Origin: Oscillatoria sp. FACHB-1406
GTDB taxonomy: Bacteria > Cyanobacteriota > Cyanobacteriia > Cyanobacteriales > Spirulinaceae
Assembly: GCF_014698145.1 (NCBI RefSeq)
Contig: NZ_JACJSM010000023.1
Location: 1 to 64,000 of the forward strand
Length of the DNA: 64,000 nucleotides
Reading direction: 5' to 3'
Part shown: positions 17,439 to 26,392 of the stretch, piece after piece
Numbering within the stretch: position 1 is the stretch's first letter
Layout: each line of letters starts with the position of its first letter
Position numbers and translations under genes: made by a program
Notes under the pieces: generated by a model
What the model saw: the letters and a program-made list of their open reading frames with translations, nothing else
Database searches by the model: none
Told to the model about the DNA's origin: nothing

Positions 17439-17813
17439 TTACTGATTTAACACATCTTTTTTGTGTTGGGGAGCCGCAGCAATTGCAGCGACTTCTGCTA
17501 GTTGTTCCTCAGAAACTCCCATCTCTTTTAACGTTTCCAGCAAATTTTCTGCCACAGCATCGAAATGTTCGCTATTTAAACCTTGCTGCTCGACTAATTC
17601 TTGATGGGCTTCGCGCATATAGCGCCCGTCATATTTGTCAGTCCCGCCGAAAGCATAGGTGAGAAAGGCTTTCTGATGCGCTCGCTGTTTGACCATATCG
17701 GTGTTAGCGAAGAAGTGCTTGATACGATTGTCTTTCAAAACGCGATCGTAGAATTTATCGACAGCAAGATCGACAGCGGCTGCACCGCCTAATTTTTTAT
17801 ACAAAGTGGTCAT
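17439..17813 (-). CDS. glbN: Group I truncated haemoglobin
   Basis: A 124-residue 2/2 globin from the ATG at 17813; an upstream TTG would add 15 unconserved residues. TLYKKLGGAAAVDLAVDKFYDRVLKD opens the fold in segments typical of group I, with the B10 Tyr in KFYDRV. The proximal His F8 is in REAHQEL. Distal residues include QRAHQKAFL. Family members bind O2 and NO and protect against nitrosative or oxidative stress. The gene is monocistronic and converges on the CADD-like gene. Confidence 0.92.
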   Translation of the reverse strand: MTTLYKKLGGAAAVDLAVDKFYDRVLKDNRIKHFFANTDMVKQRAHQKAFLTYAFGGTDKYDGRYMREAHQELVEQQGLNSEHFDAVAENLLETLKEMGVSEEQLAEVAAIAAAPQHKKDVLNQ

Positions 17814-17940
17814 TTTTTTTGCTTTTGTTGAAAGTTGCTCGATCGCAATTAAACTCAAAATCGAAGATTAACGCTTCCCTGTTTCTAGAAGCTTGGAAAA
17901 CTCCGATATCGTTCAGCTTAGGAGAAACGCGCTTGTAAAG

Positions 17941-17997
17941 CTTTGACTTAAGTCAAATCCACTTGGGGAAAACAAGCTAAGATAGACTACTTGTATG
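17941..17997. repeat. Direct repeat B, first copy (duplicate of the ABC-transporter leader)
   Basis: Bases 17962-17997 are identical over 36 positions to 18866-18901, and similarity extends left to about 17941 against 18845 (constant offset 904). The right-hand copy lies immediately ahead of the ABC exporter start. Another pair of similar sequences (18027-18063 and 18728-18766, sharing ATCTCGCGCTCTCTG) also flanks the hicBA genes, in the order B-A-hicAB-A'-B'. The first copy leads into no intact gene. Confidence 0.8.
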
Positions 17998-18112
17998 TTC
18001 GCTGGCTTTAGGAGGACTGTCCACCTCATCCTACTCTCAATCTCGCGCTCTCTGCGGTGAAATGAGGATGAAAGAGATGCGCGAAGCGGTGGGGACGAGA
18101 TCGTACTCCCTG

Positions 18113-18334
18113 CTATACCTCGAAGAGCGATCGCGATACTTGAGACTGTCGAATAATAGACAACAAAGTTCCCATCTTGAGTTGCTTATGGTTTGGAATC
18201 GGAACTGTAATTGTTGTTTCTTCCGTGCGCTTTTGCATGGCAATATGACTGCCTCTCTGTCGAACCCGCACAAAACCTTATTGCTCTAAAAGTTTACAAA
18301 CTTCCAAACCTGAAAAGGTTCTGAGCTTACCCAA
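18113..18334 (-). pseudogene. hicA: hicA toxin gene with an in-frame TAA
   Basis: Reading the minus strand from a TTG at 18334 gives GKLRTFSGLEVCKLLEQ, then a TAA at 18280-18278 (codon 19), then GFVRVRQRGSHIAMQK, TITVPIPNHKQLKMGTLL and SIIRQS to a stop at 18115-18113. The whole is a HicA mRNA interferase of 73 residues, including the catalytic His in RGSHI, except for the one nonsense codon where family members usually have a Lys, Asn, His or Tyr before GF. It overlaps the hicB end by 8 bases. The toxin is therefore probably dead unless the stop is misread or a sequencing error. Confidence 0.8.
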
Positions 18335-18554
18335 TGTTAACCTCCAGTCGGGTAATAAAGACTTCTAATTTCAGTCGAGAAGCAATTTCTGTCGGGTCTG
18401 CTACTTCAAAAAAAAGTTCAATCGCCTCAATCAAATTTTTTCGGGCATCTTCTACCGTTTCGCCTTGACTAGCGATGTCGAGTTCGGGACATAGCGATAC
18501 ATAGCCGTCGTCTTCCCGTTCGATTAAAGCGGTGAATTGCTGACTTTGCTTCAT
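18327..18554 (-). CDS. hicB: HicB-family antitoxin
   Basis: A 75-residue protein from the ATG at 18554, preceded by a GGGAG ribosome site; longer upstream reading is not conserved. The partial RNase-H-like HicB fold is evident: FTALIEREDDGYVSLCPELDIASQGETVEDARKNL, split here as FTALIEREDDGYVSLCPEL and SQGETVEDARKNLIEAI. It normally binds and neutralises HicA and represses the operon. The order is hicB then hicA. It remains intact although hicA is stopped, which is the expected direction of decay. No DNA-binding C-terminus is seen, so this is the short form. Confidence 0.88.
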   Translation of the reverse strand: MKQSQQFTALIEREDDGYVSLCPELDIASQGETVEDARKNLIEAIELFFEVADPTEIASRLKLEVFITRLEVNIG

Positions 18555-18908
18555 TCCAAATCTCCCTGCTCCCACATTCGACACTTGTAGCGGAGGTTGT
18601 GTCTTTGATACAGCAGTAATATAGCAGAATTCGGACAAGAATGCTTGCACGCCCGTCGGGTTCTTGTTTATGCGATCGCCTTGTGAAATCATCGCCCCCC
18701 GCGATCGCTCTGAAGAGAAATGCCCGCCTCATTTTACTCGAAATCTCGCGCTCTCTGGTGAAATATAGGACGCGAGCTTTAACGCGTGAAATAACTGCGA
18801 AAAGATGCTGGTTCAGCAGCGTGGAGAAAGAAAACTCGATAATGCTTCGACTTCAGTCAAATTCGCTTGGGGAAAACAAGCTAAGATAGACTACTTGTAT
18901 GCTTCGAG
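18555..18908. other. Shared upstream region of hicBA and the ABC exporter, with repeats A' and B'
   Basis: The region between divergent genes holds GC-rich HIP1 sites, the second copies of repeats A (18726-18769) and B (18844-18901), and no convincing gene. The start of the exporter at 18909 lies 8 bases after repeat B'. No clear ribosome site precedes the exporter ATG, so its 5' end may be unusual or translation may begin at the second ATG two codons on. Confidence 0.6.
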
Positions 18909-20699
18909 ATGCTAATGCGCGCACGCGAAACTCACCCCCTACAACGCCTCCTCCACTACGGACGCAACTATCGCCCCTTAATTTGGCAGGCGACGATTTG
19001 TTCGATTCTCAACAAATCTTTCGATCTCGCGCCGCCGGTTCTCATTGGGGTGGCAGTGGATGTGGTCGTTAATAAGAAGGATTCCCTAATCGCGCGTTGG
19101 GGAATTACCGATACGTTCCAGCAACTCCTGATTCTCACTCTCCTCACCGCCCTAATTTGGGCTTTAGAATCGATTACGGAGTACGCTCACAATCGCCTCT
19201 GGCGCAATTTAGCACAAAATGTTCAGCACGATTTGCGCCTGGATAGCTACAGCCACCTGCAAGATTTAGATTTAGCCTTTTTTGAGGAAGGCAGTACCGG
19301 CGGCTTGCTGTCGATTCTCAACGACGATATCAACCAACTCGAACGCTTCCTCGATGTCGGTGCGATGGAATTGCTGCACCTTTCAACAACGGTGGTGGTT
19401 ATCGGGATTGGGTTTATGTTCGCCGCACCTAATGTGGCTTGGATGACGATGCTTCCCATGCCAGTTATTATTTGGGGATCGATCGCGTTCCAAAAGCGCC
19501 TTGCACCTCGTTACGCAGAGGTTCGCGAAAAAGTCGGTTTCCTCAGCAGTCGTCTGGCGAATAACATTAGCGGTATCCTCACGATTAAAAGCTTTACCAC
19601 CGAACGCTACGAAATCGAACGGTTGCGCGTCGAGAGTGAAGCTTACCGCAAAAGCAACCACCGCGCGATCGTTCTGAGTTCTGCTTTTGTGCCTTTAATT
19701 CGCTTTGCCATTTTATTCGGTTTTACGGCAACGCTGCTCATCGGCGGAATGAAAGCGGTTGATGGCACTCTAGCGGTAGGAACTTACAGCGTCCTGGTAT
19801 TCATGACCCAGCGTTTATTATGGCCGCTGACGCGCCTGGGGCAAACGCTGGATTTATATCAACGGGCGATGGCTTCGACGAATCGCATTATGGACTTGCT
19901 GGATACGCCCATCGCCGCCCATCCAGGAACGCTTTCTCTGCCTTCCGTTCGCGGTGAGGTTAAGTTCGAGAATGTTACCTTCGCCTACCGCAACCGCGAA
20001 CCCGTTATCAAAAACCTCTCGCTGCACGTTCCGGCGGGGAAAACCATCGGTGTTGTCGGGGCGACGGGTTCGGGAAAAAGTACGCTGGTGAAGTTGTTGT
20101 TGCGCCTGTACGAAATTCAGGAAGGCACGATAACGGTGGATGGGGTTGATATTCAGCAGGTGAATTTATACGATTTGCGCCGTTCGATGGGGTTGGTGAG
20201 TCAGGATGTATTTTTGTTCCACGGTTCGGCGTTGGAGAATATTAAGTATGGCAGTCCGGAGGCGACGTTGGAGGATGCGATCGCGGCTGCTAAAATTGCC
20301 GAAGCCCACGAGTTTATCGATAAGTTACCCCAAGGTTACGATACCATCGTCGGCGAACGCGGTCAAAAGCTCTCCGGCGGTCAACGCCAGCGCCTCGCCA
20401 TCGCCCGCGCCATTCTCCGCAACCCGCCGATTTTAATCCTCGACGAGGCGACTTCTGCGGTCGATAATGAAACCGAAGCCGCGATCGCGCGTTCCCTCGA
20501 GCAAATTACCCAACATCGTACTACAATCGCGATCGCCCACCGCCTCTCCACCATCCGCAACGCCGACTGCATCTACGTCATGGAATACGGGCGCATTGTC
20601 GAGCGCGGCACTCACGAAGAACTCTTGACAAATAACGGAATTTATGCAGGGCTATGGCGCGTGCAAACGGGGGAATTGAGTCGCACTTTACATCGCTAG
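18909..20699 (+). CDS. MsbA-like ABC exporter (fused permease and ATPase)
   Basis: A 596-residue half-transporter. Residues about 20-310 are a six-helix type I exporter domain. The ATPase domain follows: Walker [11 protein letters not shown]-loop SQDVFLFHG, signature LSGGQRQR, Walker [13 protein letters not shown] and the switch His in AIAHRLST. It should act as a homodimer in the plasma membrane or thylakoid and move lipids, peptides or drugs; the substrate cannot be assigned. Length is normal. It stands alone between the hicBA module and the PARIS-like pair, and its leader is the duplicated repeat B. Confidence 0.92.
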   Translation: MLMRARETHPLQRLLHYGRNYRPLIWQATICSILNKSFDLAPPVLIGVAVDVVVNKKDSLIARWGITDTFQQLLILTLLTALIWALESITEYAHNRLWRNLAQNVQHDLRLDSYSHLQDLDLAFFEEGSTGGLLSILNDDINQLERFLDVGAMELLHLSTTVVVIGIGFMFAAPNVAWMTMLPMPVIIWGSIAFQKRLAPRYAEVREKVGFLSSRLANNISGILTIKSFTTERYEIERLRVESEAYRKSNHRAIVLSSAFVPLIRFAILFGFTATLLIGGMKAVDGTLAVGTYSVLVFMTQRLLWPLTRLGQTLDLYQRAMASTNRIMDLLDTPIAAHPGTLSLPSVRGEVKFENVTFAYRNREPVIKNLSLHVPAGKTIGVVGATGSGKSTLVKLLLRLYEIQEGTITVDGVDIQQVNLYDLRRSMGLVSQDVFLFHGSALENIKYGSPEATLEDAIAAAKIAEAHEFIDKLPQGYDTIVGERGQKLSGGQRQRLAIARAILRNPPILILDEATSAVDNETEAAIARSLEQITQHRTTIAIAHRLSTIRNADCIYVMEYGRIVERGTHEELLTNNGIYAGLWRVQTGELSRTLHR

Positions 20700-20843
20700 T
20701 CGCACTCGTCATAACATTCTCGGAAGAATATTATAGAGTAGCAGGATGGACGCAAGCGATCTCGCTCTAGCTGGTAAGTTGCGAATCGAGCGCGATCGTT
20801 AGAATTCAAAGCCAAACATCTAGGGTTGGAGTGCTTAACATTT

Positions 20844-22208
20844 ATGCGGATCGAAAAAATTTCCGTTAAAGGTTTATTTGGAATATTCGACCATGTTATC
20901 CCATTAAACATGGACGAGCAAATGACTATAATTCACGGTCCAAACGGATTTGGCAAAACGGCAATCCTGAAAATGATAAACGGTCTCTTCAACTGTCAAT
21001 ACTCGATTTTTCAAAATATTCCATTTTTAGAGTTTGAGCTACAATTTGATAACGATAACAGAATACGAGTTTCCAAAGACAAAGAGCGTCATAATAAAGC
21101 TAAAAAAAAGAATCAGATATTATGTGAGTTTTATGAAAATCTATCTTCATCATCGCCTAAACAGTTTTCTCTCACGGAAAATGTAAAGGATAAAGAACGT
21201 GGTTTTCCTATCGATATTCTCGATGATGTTATCCCAGAAATTAGCAGAGTTAGTGCTAGAACCTGGAGATATATGCCGACAGGAGAAACTCTTTCATTTA
21301 ATGAAGCAGTGGCACGTTTTGCGGATGCTTTATCCATTAAAATAAAGTCTAGTGGAGAACCGGAATGGTTGGAATTGGTAAAAAGCAATGTTCGTGTTCG
21401 TCTGATTGAATCTCAACGTTTATTAAATGTAGCTCGTCATCAATCTTCACGATATTACACCGAAACGCATTCAATGTTACCAACCGTCTCTGCTTACTCG
21501 GAGGAAATTTCCCAACTCATACAATCCAAATTAGCCGAATATGGCACTACATCGCAGTCCCTCGATCGCACCTTTCCGGCTCGCGCGATCGCGCAGCATA
21601 ACACGACTCAATTAACAGATGAAAAACTGCGCGAACAACTTAACGAACTCGAACAGACGCGCTCTCGTTTAATCGAAGTCGGTTTATTAGATAAAGACGA
21701 TAACTCGGATTTTCAGATTCAGTCTCAGAATATTGATGAAAGTACAAAGAGTATTTTATCAGTTTATGTTGATGATGTTGAAAAAAAACTTAAAGTCTTT
21801 AATGAAATTGCGGACAAAATATATTTATTGAGAAGTATCATCAATAAAAAATTCTCTTATTCTTATAAAGAAATTAATTTTAACAAAGAAAAAGGATTTG
21901 TTTTTAAAACCTTATATCCAAACTCCCTCTCTAACGAAAATACACTCTCTCCGACTGACTTATCATCCGGGGAGCAGCATGAGTTAGTTCTCCTTTACGA
22001 ACTTCTATTTAAAGTAAAACCTAATACTTTAGTTCTCATTGACGAACCAGAACTTTCCCTTCATGTCGGCTGGCAGTCTAAGTTTCTAGAAGATTTGCAA
22101 GAAATCATTAAACTCGCCGATTTAGATATTTTAATGGCAACTCATTCACCCGACCTGATTCAAGACCGCTGGGATTTAACAGTGGAGTTGAAAGGGCCGG
22201 AAAAATGA
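20844..22208 (+). CDS. AAA_15-like ATPase, PARIS AriA candidate
   Basis: A 454-residue ABC/SMC-type ATPase from the ATG at 20844 (an in-frame TTG lies 18 bases earlier). Walker A is GPNGFGKT at residues 32-39. The middle 250 residues are charged and partly coiled. The C-terminus has LSSGEQHELVLLYEL (signature), TLVLIDEPELSLHVGWQ (Walker B) and MATHSPDLI (H-loop). In PARIS, AriA assembles into a scaffold that senses phage anti-restriction proteins and releases the AriB nuclease; the match here rests on fold and the adjacent DUF4435 gene. Its stop overlaps the next ATG (ATGA). Base composition is more AT-rich than its neighbours, which suggests acquisition by transfer. Confidence 0.8.
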   Translation: MRIEKISVKGLFGIFDHVIPLNMDEQMTIIHGPNGFGKTAILKMINGLFNCQYSIFQNIPFLEFELQFDNDNRIRVSKDKERHNKAKKKNQILCEFYENLSSSSPKQFSLTENVKDKERGFPIDILDDVIPEISRVSARTWRYMPTGETLSFNEAVARFADALSIKIKSSGEPEWLELVKSNVRVRLIESQRLLNVARHQSSRYYTETHSMLPTVSAYSEEISQLIQSKLAEYGTTSQSLDRTFPARAIAQHNTTQLTDEKLREQLNELEQTRSRLIEVGLLDKDDNSDFQIQSQNIDESTKSILSVYVDDVEKKLKVFNEIADKIYLLRSIINKKFSYSYKEINFNKEKGFVFKTLYPNSLSNENTLSPTDLSSGEQHELVLLYELLFKVKPNTLVLIDEPELSLHVGWQSKFLEDLQEIIKLADLDILMATHSPDLIQDRWDLTVELKGPEK

Positions 22209-23047
22209 GAGAATTTTTGTCTGCTGACCGCGAAGCGAATGCAATTAGGATGCGGCGCAGCACATTTTCGGGAACTTTTCTCCTTTTAGAAGGACATTCC
22301 GACAAAGTTTTTTATGACCGCTTCATCGACCGAGATATTTGTGTTTCTATTGTTCTGAATGGAAAAGTTCGAGTTATTGAGGTTTTAGAAATTTTAGAAA
22401 ATTCTAGTTTCCCTGGCATTCTTGCCATTGTTGATGCCGACTTCGATCGCGTCGAAAATGTCAATCGAGCTAGCCCCAATCTTTTGCTGACCGACACGCA
22501 CGACATTGAAACCCTGTTACTCGATTCACCGGCTCTGGATAAAGTTTTATTGGAGTTCGGTTCGGAGGAAAAAATCGCTAAGTTCGGCAGAGATATTAAA
22601 ACTGTCTTGATTGAAGCTGCACTTCCCATCGGCTGCCTACTTTTAGTTTCAAAAATAGATGGATTAAACTTAAAATTTGAGGGAATCGGATTCAGTAAGT
22701 TTATTGATGAGAAGACCTTACGAGTAAATGAATTGAAACTTATTCAAGAAATTAAAAATAAATCTCAACTACCGGCATTAAGCACTGAAGGTCTACAGCA
22801 AAAATTAACGGCTCAAAAAAGCCTATGTTACGATTGCTTGCAAATCTGCTGTGGTCATCACTTAGTTGAAATTTTATCTTTCAGTTTGCGTAGAACCTTG
22901 GGTTCGGCTAAAGCTGATGATGTCAAGACTGACTATCTCGAACGCAGCTTAAGGCTTGCTTACGAAGCAACTTACTTTTACACGACCGGAATTTACCGTT
23001 CCGTGCAAATCTGGGAAACCAATAATCAGCCGTTTCGGGTTTTATAA
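22205..23047 (+). CDS. DUF4435 TOPRIM-type nuclease, PARIS AriB candidate
   Basis: A 280-residue protein. The DUF4435 core is visible: FLLLEGHSDKVFYDRF with candidate Glu29, then GILAIVDADFDRV with Asp77 and Asp79, followed by TDTHDIETLLL. This E...DxD order is the TOPRIM metal site found in OLD and AriB proteins; AriB cuts host tRNA when released. The C-terminal half has a CYDCLQICCGHH cluster of Cys and His that I do not recognise from the core family. It is coupled to the ATPase by a 4-base overlap. Function as the effector of an abortive-infection system is inferred. Confidence 0.8.
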   Translation: MREFLSADREANAIRMRRSTFSGTFLLLEGHSDKVFYDRFIDRDICVSIVLNGKVRVIEVLEILENSSFPGILAIVDADFDRVENVNRASPNLLLTDTHDIETLLLDSPALDKVLLEFGSEEKIAKFGRDIKTVLIEAALPIGCLLLVSKIDGLNLKFEGIGFSKFIDEKTLRVNELKLIQEIKNKSQLPALSTEGLQQKLTAQKSLCYDCLQICCGHHLVEILSFSLRRTLGSAKADDVKTDYLERSLRLAYEATYFYTTGIYRSVQIWETNNQPFRVL

Positions 23048-23160
23048 GCCCGAGCGCTAAGTTATTCGTGTAGCAACATTTTGCTCTCTATTGACTGTTC
23101 GCGAAGAGCGATTCGGAAACCATCCCTAATTTCGACCCTTTAATCGAGTCGATGGGAAGT

Positions 23161-23763
23161 TTAGTTGATTCGATCGCGTAACTGCTGCTCTAATTCAGTA
23201 ATGCGATCGCGCAGAGGAGCTATCATCTCTTCCACTTCGGTTTCTGAATAGCGAATCGGAATGTGTTGGGGACAGTTCTCGCTGGTTGCTTCCACATGGA
23301 AAAGAATGGCTCTTTCGATGTTAGCGGGATACCCTGGAACTTGCAATCGTGCAATTAATTCTGCATCCCCTTCAACAAAACTCGCTCTGCCCCAGAGTTT
23401 AATCCGTTTGCGGTGACGATAATCCATCAAAAATAGAAAGGCTTTATCGTTGCTGGAAAGATTGCCGACTGTAATGTATTGCACGTTGCCCGAAAAATCA
23501 GCAAAGCCCAATGTCTTTTCATCCAATACTTTGAGGAATCCCGGCGTACCCCCCCGAAACTGAATATAGGGATAGCCATTGGAACTGACCGTTCCCAAAT
23601 AAAATCCATCCAGTCGAGCGATCGTTTCCTCAATTTTTGGGGTAATCGTATCGTTCGCTGCACCATTGGCAATATATTTCTCGTAGGTTTGACGAGACCC
23701 CCTTTGTTCCTGGGCGGCTTTGACTTCGGGCGTAAACGCAATTTCTCCAAATTTGCGAGGCAT
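23161..23763 (-). CDS. Pyridoxamine 5'-phosphate oxidase-like FMN-binding protein
   Basis: A 200-residue split-barrel flavoprotein. YIQFRGGTPGFLKVLDEKTL, YITVGNLSSNDKAFLFLMDY and KLWGRASFVEGD are the FMN-barrel segments of the PNPOx-like family common in cyanobacteria. A C-terminal coiled tail (ITELEQQLRDRI) may help dimerise. The substrate is unknown, and true vitamin B6 oxidase residues are not evident, so a general reductase or haem-utilisation-like role is more likely. The gene is alone, converging on the DUF4435 gene. Confidence 0.82.
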   Translation of the reverse strand: MPRKFGEIAFTPEVKAAQEQRGSRQTYEKYIANGAANDTITPKIEETIARLDGFYLGTVSSNGYPYIQFRGGTPGFLKVLDEKTLGFADFSGNVQYITVGNLSSNDKAFLFLMDYRHRKRIKLWGRASFVEGDAELIARLQVPGYPANIERAILFHVEATSENCPQHIPIRYSETEVEEMIAPLRDRITELEQQLRDRIN

Positions 23764-23870
23764 TAGACTCTCCTAAGCGGCAATCGATTCATCAACTTTT
23801 CGTTAAGAACTCTAGAGAGCGAAAGAGGGCTTAAAGCGATCGCGAATTAATTGTCCATTATCAATTAATC

Positions 23871-24692
23871 CTAGCCGCCCTGGGTTGCCTCGCGATCGCC
23901 AGAAGCCTGATAAGTCACTGTTTCAACCGCGCCCGGTTGCCCGAGCGGTTTCGCTTGTTCGTTGTTGTAAGCAATCACCACGCCCCCCGCATTCCCCGCG
24001 CGAATCACTAACTCTTGTTTCGCTTCCCACTTCCGCTGCTCCCCTTTCTGCAACGTTCCTTCAAACGTCGTTTTGCCATCGGCAACCACTTGCAACCAGC
24101 AATCATCCTTCAGCGTCATATCGACGACGACGGGCTGCCCCGAGGGCGGTTGTACGTTAGAAACGGGCGTAGCTTTCGGAGCGCTTTGCTCTGGGTTTGG
24201 GGCGGGTTTTTCGGCGAGCTTCGTCTCGTTTTTCGGTTTGGTTGTGGGTGCAGACTGCTGTGAAGGCGAAGTTTGGGCAACTTCTGACGGGTTGCGCCCG
24301 AGCCAGTAAGATGCGCCGCTAATCGAAGCCACTAACGCTACAACATAGACAAAGTAACCGGGAAAAGAACGATGTTTGGAGAAACGGACGTTTTTCCAAG
24401 TCGGAGTAATCCCAGCGAGTGTGTCTCCGGCAGGTAATTGATTGGCAATTTCATCGCCGTTTAGCTCCAAGGCTTCAGCGTAACGCTTAAGTAAGCCTTT
24501 AAGGTAAATAGACTGAGGTAAAACCTCTAGTTCCTTTTGTTCGATGGCTTGCAGAAGCCGCAGCGAAATGCGAGTTTCTGTGGAAATTTGCTCGAGAGGA
24601 ATCTTTCGCGCTTGTCTGACTGCGCGCAGATGGGATCCTAATTGCTCGATTTTTTCTACTTGGTCGGGTTGAAAATGAGATTTTTTTAGCAT
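23871..24692 (-). CDS. RodZ-like HTH protein with DUF4115 domain
   Basis: About 273 residues from the ATG at 24692, which has AAGGAG nine bases upstream; an earlier ATG at 24713 is less well placed. An N-terminal HTH_25 fold (LGSHLRAVRQARKIPLEQIS and RLLQAIEQKELEVLPQ) is followed by one membrane span (YFVYVVALVASISGASYWLG), a Pro/Lys/Ala linker, and a beta-rich DUF4115 domain (VDMTLKDDCWLQVVADGKTT). RodZ links MreB to the cell-wall machinery; cyanobacterial members of this shape are often only called helix-turn-helix proteins. It follows the pseudouridine synthase gene by 43 bases, so they may be co-transcribed. Confidence 0.85.
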   Translation of the reverse strand: MLKKSHFQPDQVEKIEQLGSHLRAVRQARKIPLEQISTETRISLRLLQAIEQKELEVLPQSIYLKGLLKRYAEALELNGDEIANQLPAGDTLAGITPTWKNVRFSKHRSFPGYFVYVVALVASISGASYWLGRNPSEVAQTSPSQQSAPTTKPKNETKLAEKPAPNPEQSAPKATPVSNVQPPSGQPVVVDMTLKDDCWLQVVADGKTTFEGTLQKGEQRKWEAKQELVIRAGNAGGVVIAYNNEQAKPLGQPGAVETVTYQASGDREATQGG

Positions 24693-24735
24693 ACTGTAGC
24701 TCTCCTTTAGCATCTAGTGGTCAGTCGCTATAGCG

Positions 24736-25488
24736 TCAAGTCGAGGTTGAAGAAGATTTAAAACATTTAATTTCAAAGCTTTTTAAAAAACGAAACTCGC
24801 CTCGGGGCAAGATAGCACCATTTGGGGGTTGCAGTTGAATCGGACCGATCGCAGTACGATGAAGTTTGATGACTTCGTGACCCAGTTCGCTAGCAACTTG
24901 ACGAATTTGCCGATTTCTGCCTTCATTGAGTACGATTTTTAACAGGGTGCGCCCTTGCCGCGAAGTCAGTACCTCCACCCGCGCGGGTAAGGTCGGTTTT
25001 CCCAGCAGCATTATGCCTTGTCGCCATTGTTGTAAGACCTCTTCGCTCGGATATCCTTCTACCCACACTTCGTAGGTTTTTGGTAAATGGGCGCTCGGAT
25101 GGGCAATGGCTTGCGTCCACGCCCCATCATTGCTCAATAGCAATGCGCCCGTCGAGTCTACATCCAAGCGCCCGACCGGGTGAATTCCCTGTCCTTTGCG
25201 CAGTTCGGGCGGCAAGAGATCGATAACTGTTTTGCGTCCTTGGGGATCTCGGCAGGTGGAAACGACTCCAAGGGGTTTGTGGAGGAGAAGATAAACGAAA
25301 TCCGGGCGATCGCGCCGTCGGATTGTTTTGCCGTCCACTTGCAGGCGATCGCGACTCAGATCGACTTTCTGCCCCAACTTAACGATTTCGCCGTTAAGAC
25401 GCACGCGACCATCTAAAATTGCTTGTTCTGCTTGTCGCCGCGAGGCAATACCCCACCGAGCGAGAACTTTTTGTACCCGTTCCTTCAT
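24736..25488 (-). CDS. RsuA/RluB-family pseudouridine synthase
   Basis: About 250 residues from the ATG at 25488; a GTG five codons earlier is possible. An S4 RNA-binding domain (VQKVLARWGIASRRQAEQAI) precedes the synthase domain with the motif GRLDVDSTGALLLSND carrying the catalytic Asp. GRNRQIRQ is the later conserved block. The family converts uridine to pseudouridine at single sites in 16S or 23S rRNA. RluB or RsuA cannot be told apart from this inspection. First gene of a probable two-gene unit with the RodZ-like gene. Confidence 0.9.
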   Translation of the reverse strand: MKERVQKVLARWGIASRRQAEQAILDGRVRLNGEIVKLGQKVDLSRDRLQVDGKTIRRRDRPDFVYLLLHKPLGVVSTCRDPQGRKTVIDLLPPELRKGQGIHPVGRLDVDSTGALLLSNDGAWTQAIAHPSAHLPKTYEVWVEGYPSEEVLQQWRQGIMLLGKPTLPARVEVLTSRQGRTLLKIVLNEGRNRQIRQVASELGHEVIKLHRTAIGPIQLQPPNGAILPRGEFRFLKSFEIKCFKSSSTST

Positions 25489-25649
25489 GGATTGGATTGA
25501 CACCGAGCGAGAGTAAACAATGCAGCACCCACAAGCGATAACGAGATAAACTTCAATTTAACTATGTACAAATATTACAAGAAGATTGTACGGTCTTGGG
25601 AATTGTCTTTAGAAACAGTCAGTCCCAATTTTTATCTTTCCAAAGTTTA

Positions 25650-26366
25650 ATGACAACTCAATCTACCCCCCATCTCATCGGCAAAATCTTGGCTCCAGCA
25701 ATCCAGCTTTGGTTGCGATCGCAGCTTGACGGTACGGACAACCTCAAAATTTCCATCTCCGGACGCAATCGAGAAATTGTACGCGGGTACATTCCCAGTG
25801 TCTCTTTAGCCGCAAATCGCGCTATCTATCAAGGATTACATTTTTCCCAAGTCCAGTTTGCGGGGAATAATATCCGCATTAACCTCCCTCAAGTGTTGAA
25901 AGGTCAACCGCTTTGCTTGCTGGAAACGATCGCGGTTTCGGGGGAAGCGGTTCTCGAACAAGCCGATTTGCAAGCTTCCTTACCCTCTCCGCTTCTGCAA
26001 ACCGCGCTGAAAGATTTACTCTCAACTTTAATTGCAGCAGCCGGAAACGCCCCAACCCAACCTACTTTACAGGATTGGCAAATCGATTGGCAGAACGCTA
26101 CGATCGCAAGCGATCGCATCGCGTTCCAAGGCATTGTAACAAATCTTGATAAAAATTCTCAAGCGATCGGCTTATCGGCACGGCTCGCACTCCAGAACGA
26201 AAATACACTGCGACTGCACGATGTCGCGATCGATGCGTCCTCGCTTGTTCCCGCGCTCGCGCTCGAAGAATTTAATATCGATCTGGGATCGGATGTGAAA
26301 ATATCTTCCCTCGAATTGCATCCCGGTCGAGTTTCTTTGCAAGTCGCGATCGCGGTTAACCCTTGA
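25650..26366 (+). CDS. DUF2993 (LmeA-like) lipid-binding domain protein
   Basis: A protein of about 238 residues from the ATG at 25650; longer reading from a TTG is not conserved. The DUF2993 pattern is GKILAPAIQLWLRSQLDG, then SVSLAANRAIYQGLHFSQVQ, an alternating beta segment, and VSGEAVLEQADLQASL. Distant relatives in actinobacteria (LmeA) bind phosphoinositides; in cyanobacteria the role is unknown. No signal peptide or TM segment is obvious. It precedes cobO by 97 bases, with a duplicated segment in between. Confidence 0.82.
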   Translation: MTTQSTPHLIGKILAPAIQLWLRSQLDGTDNLKISISGRNREIVRGYIPSVSLAANRAIYQGLHFSQVQFAGNNIRINLPQVLKGQPLCLLETIAVSGEAVLEQADLQASLPSPLLQTALKDLLSTLIAAAGNAPTQPTLQDWQIDWQNATIASDRIAFQGIVTNLDKNSQAIGLSARLALQNENTLRLHDVAIDASSLVPALALEEFNIDLGSDVKISSLELHPGRVSLQVAIAVNP

Positions 26367-26392
26367 AAATAAATAATGAATAGTGAATAGTG

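Noticed and set aside
17439-17858. N-terminal extension of the globin from a TTG at 17858
   Set aside because: The extra 15 residues have no globin similarity, and an ATG at 17813 fits the family start.
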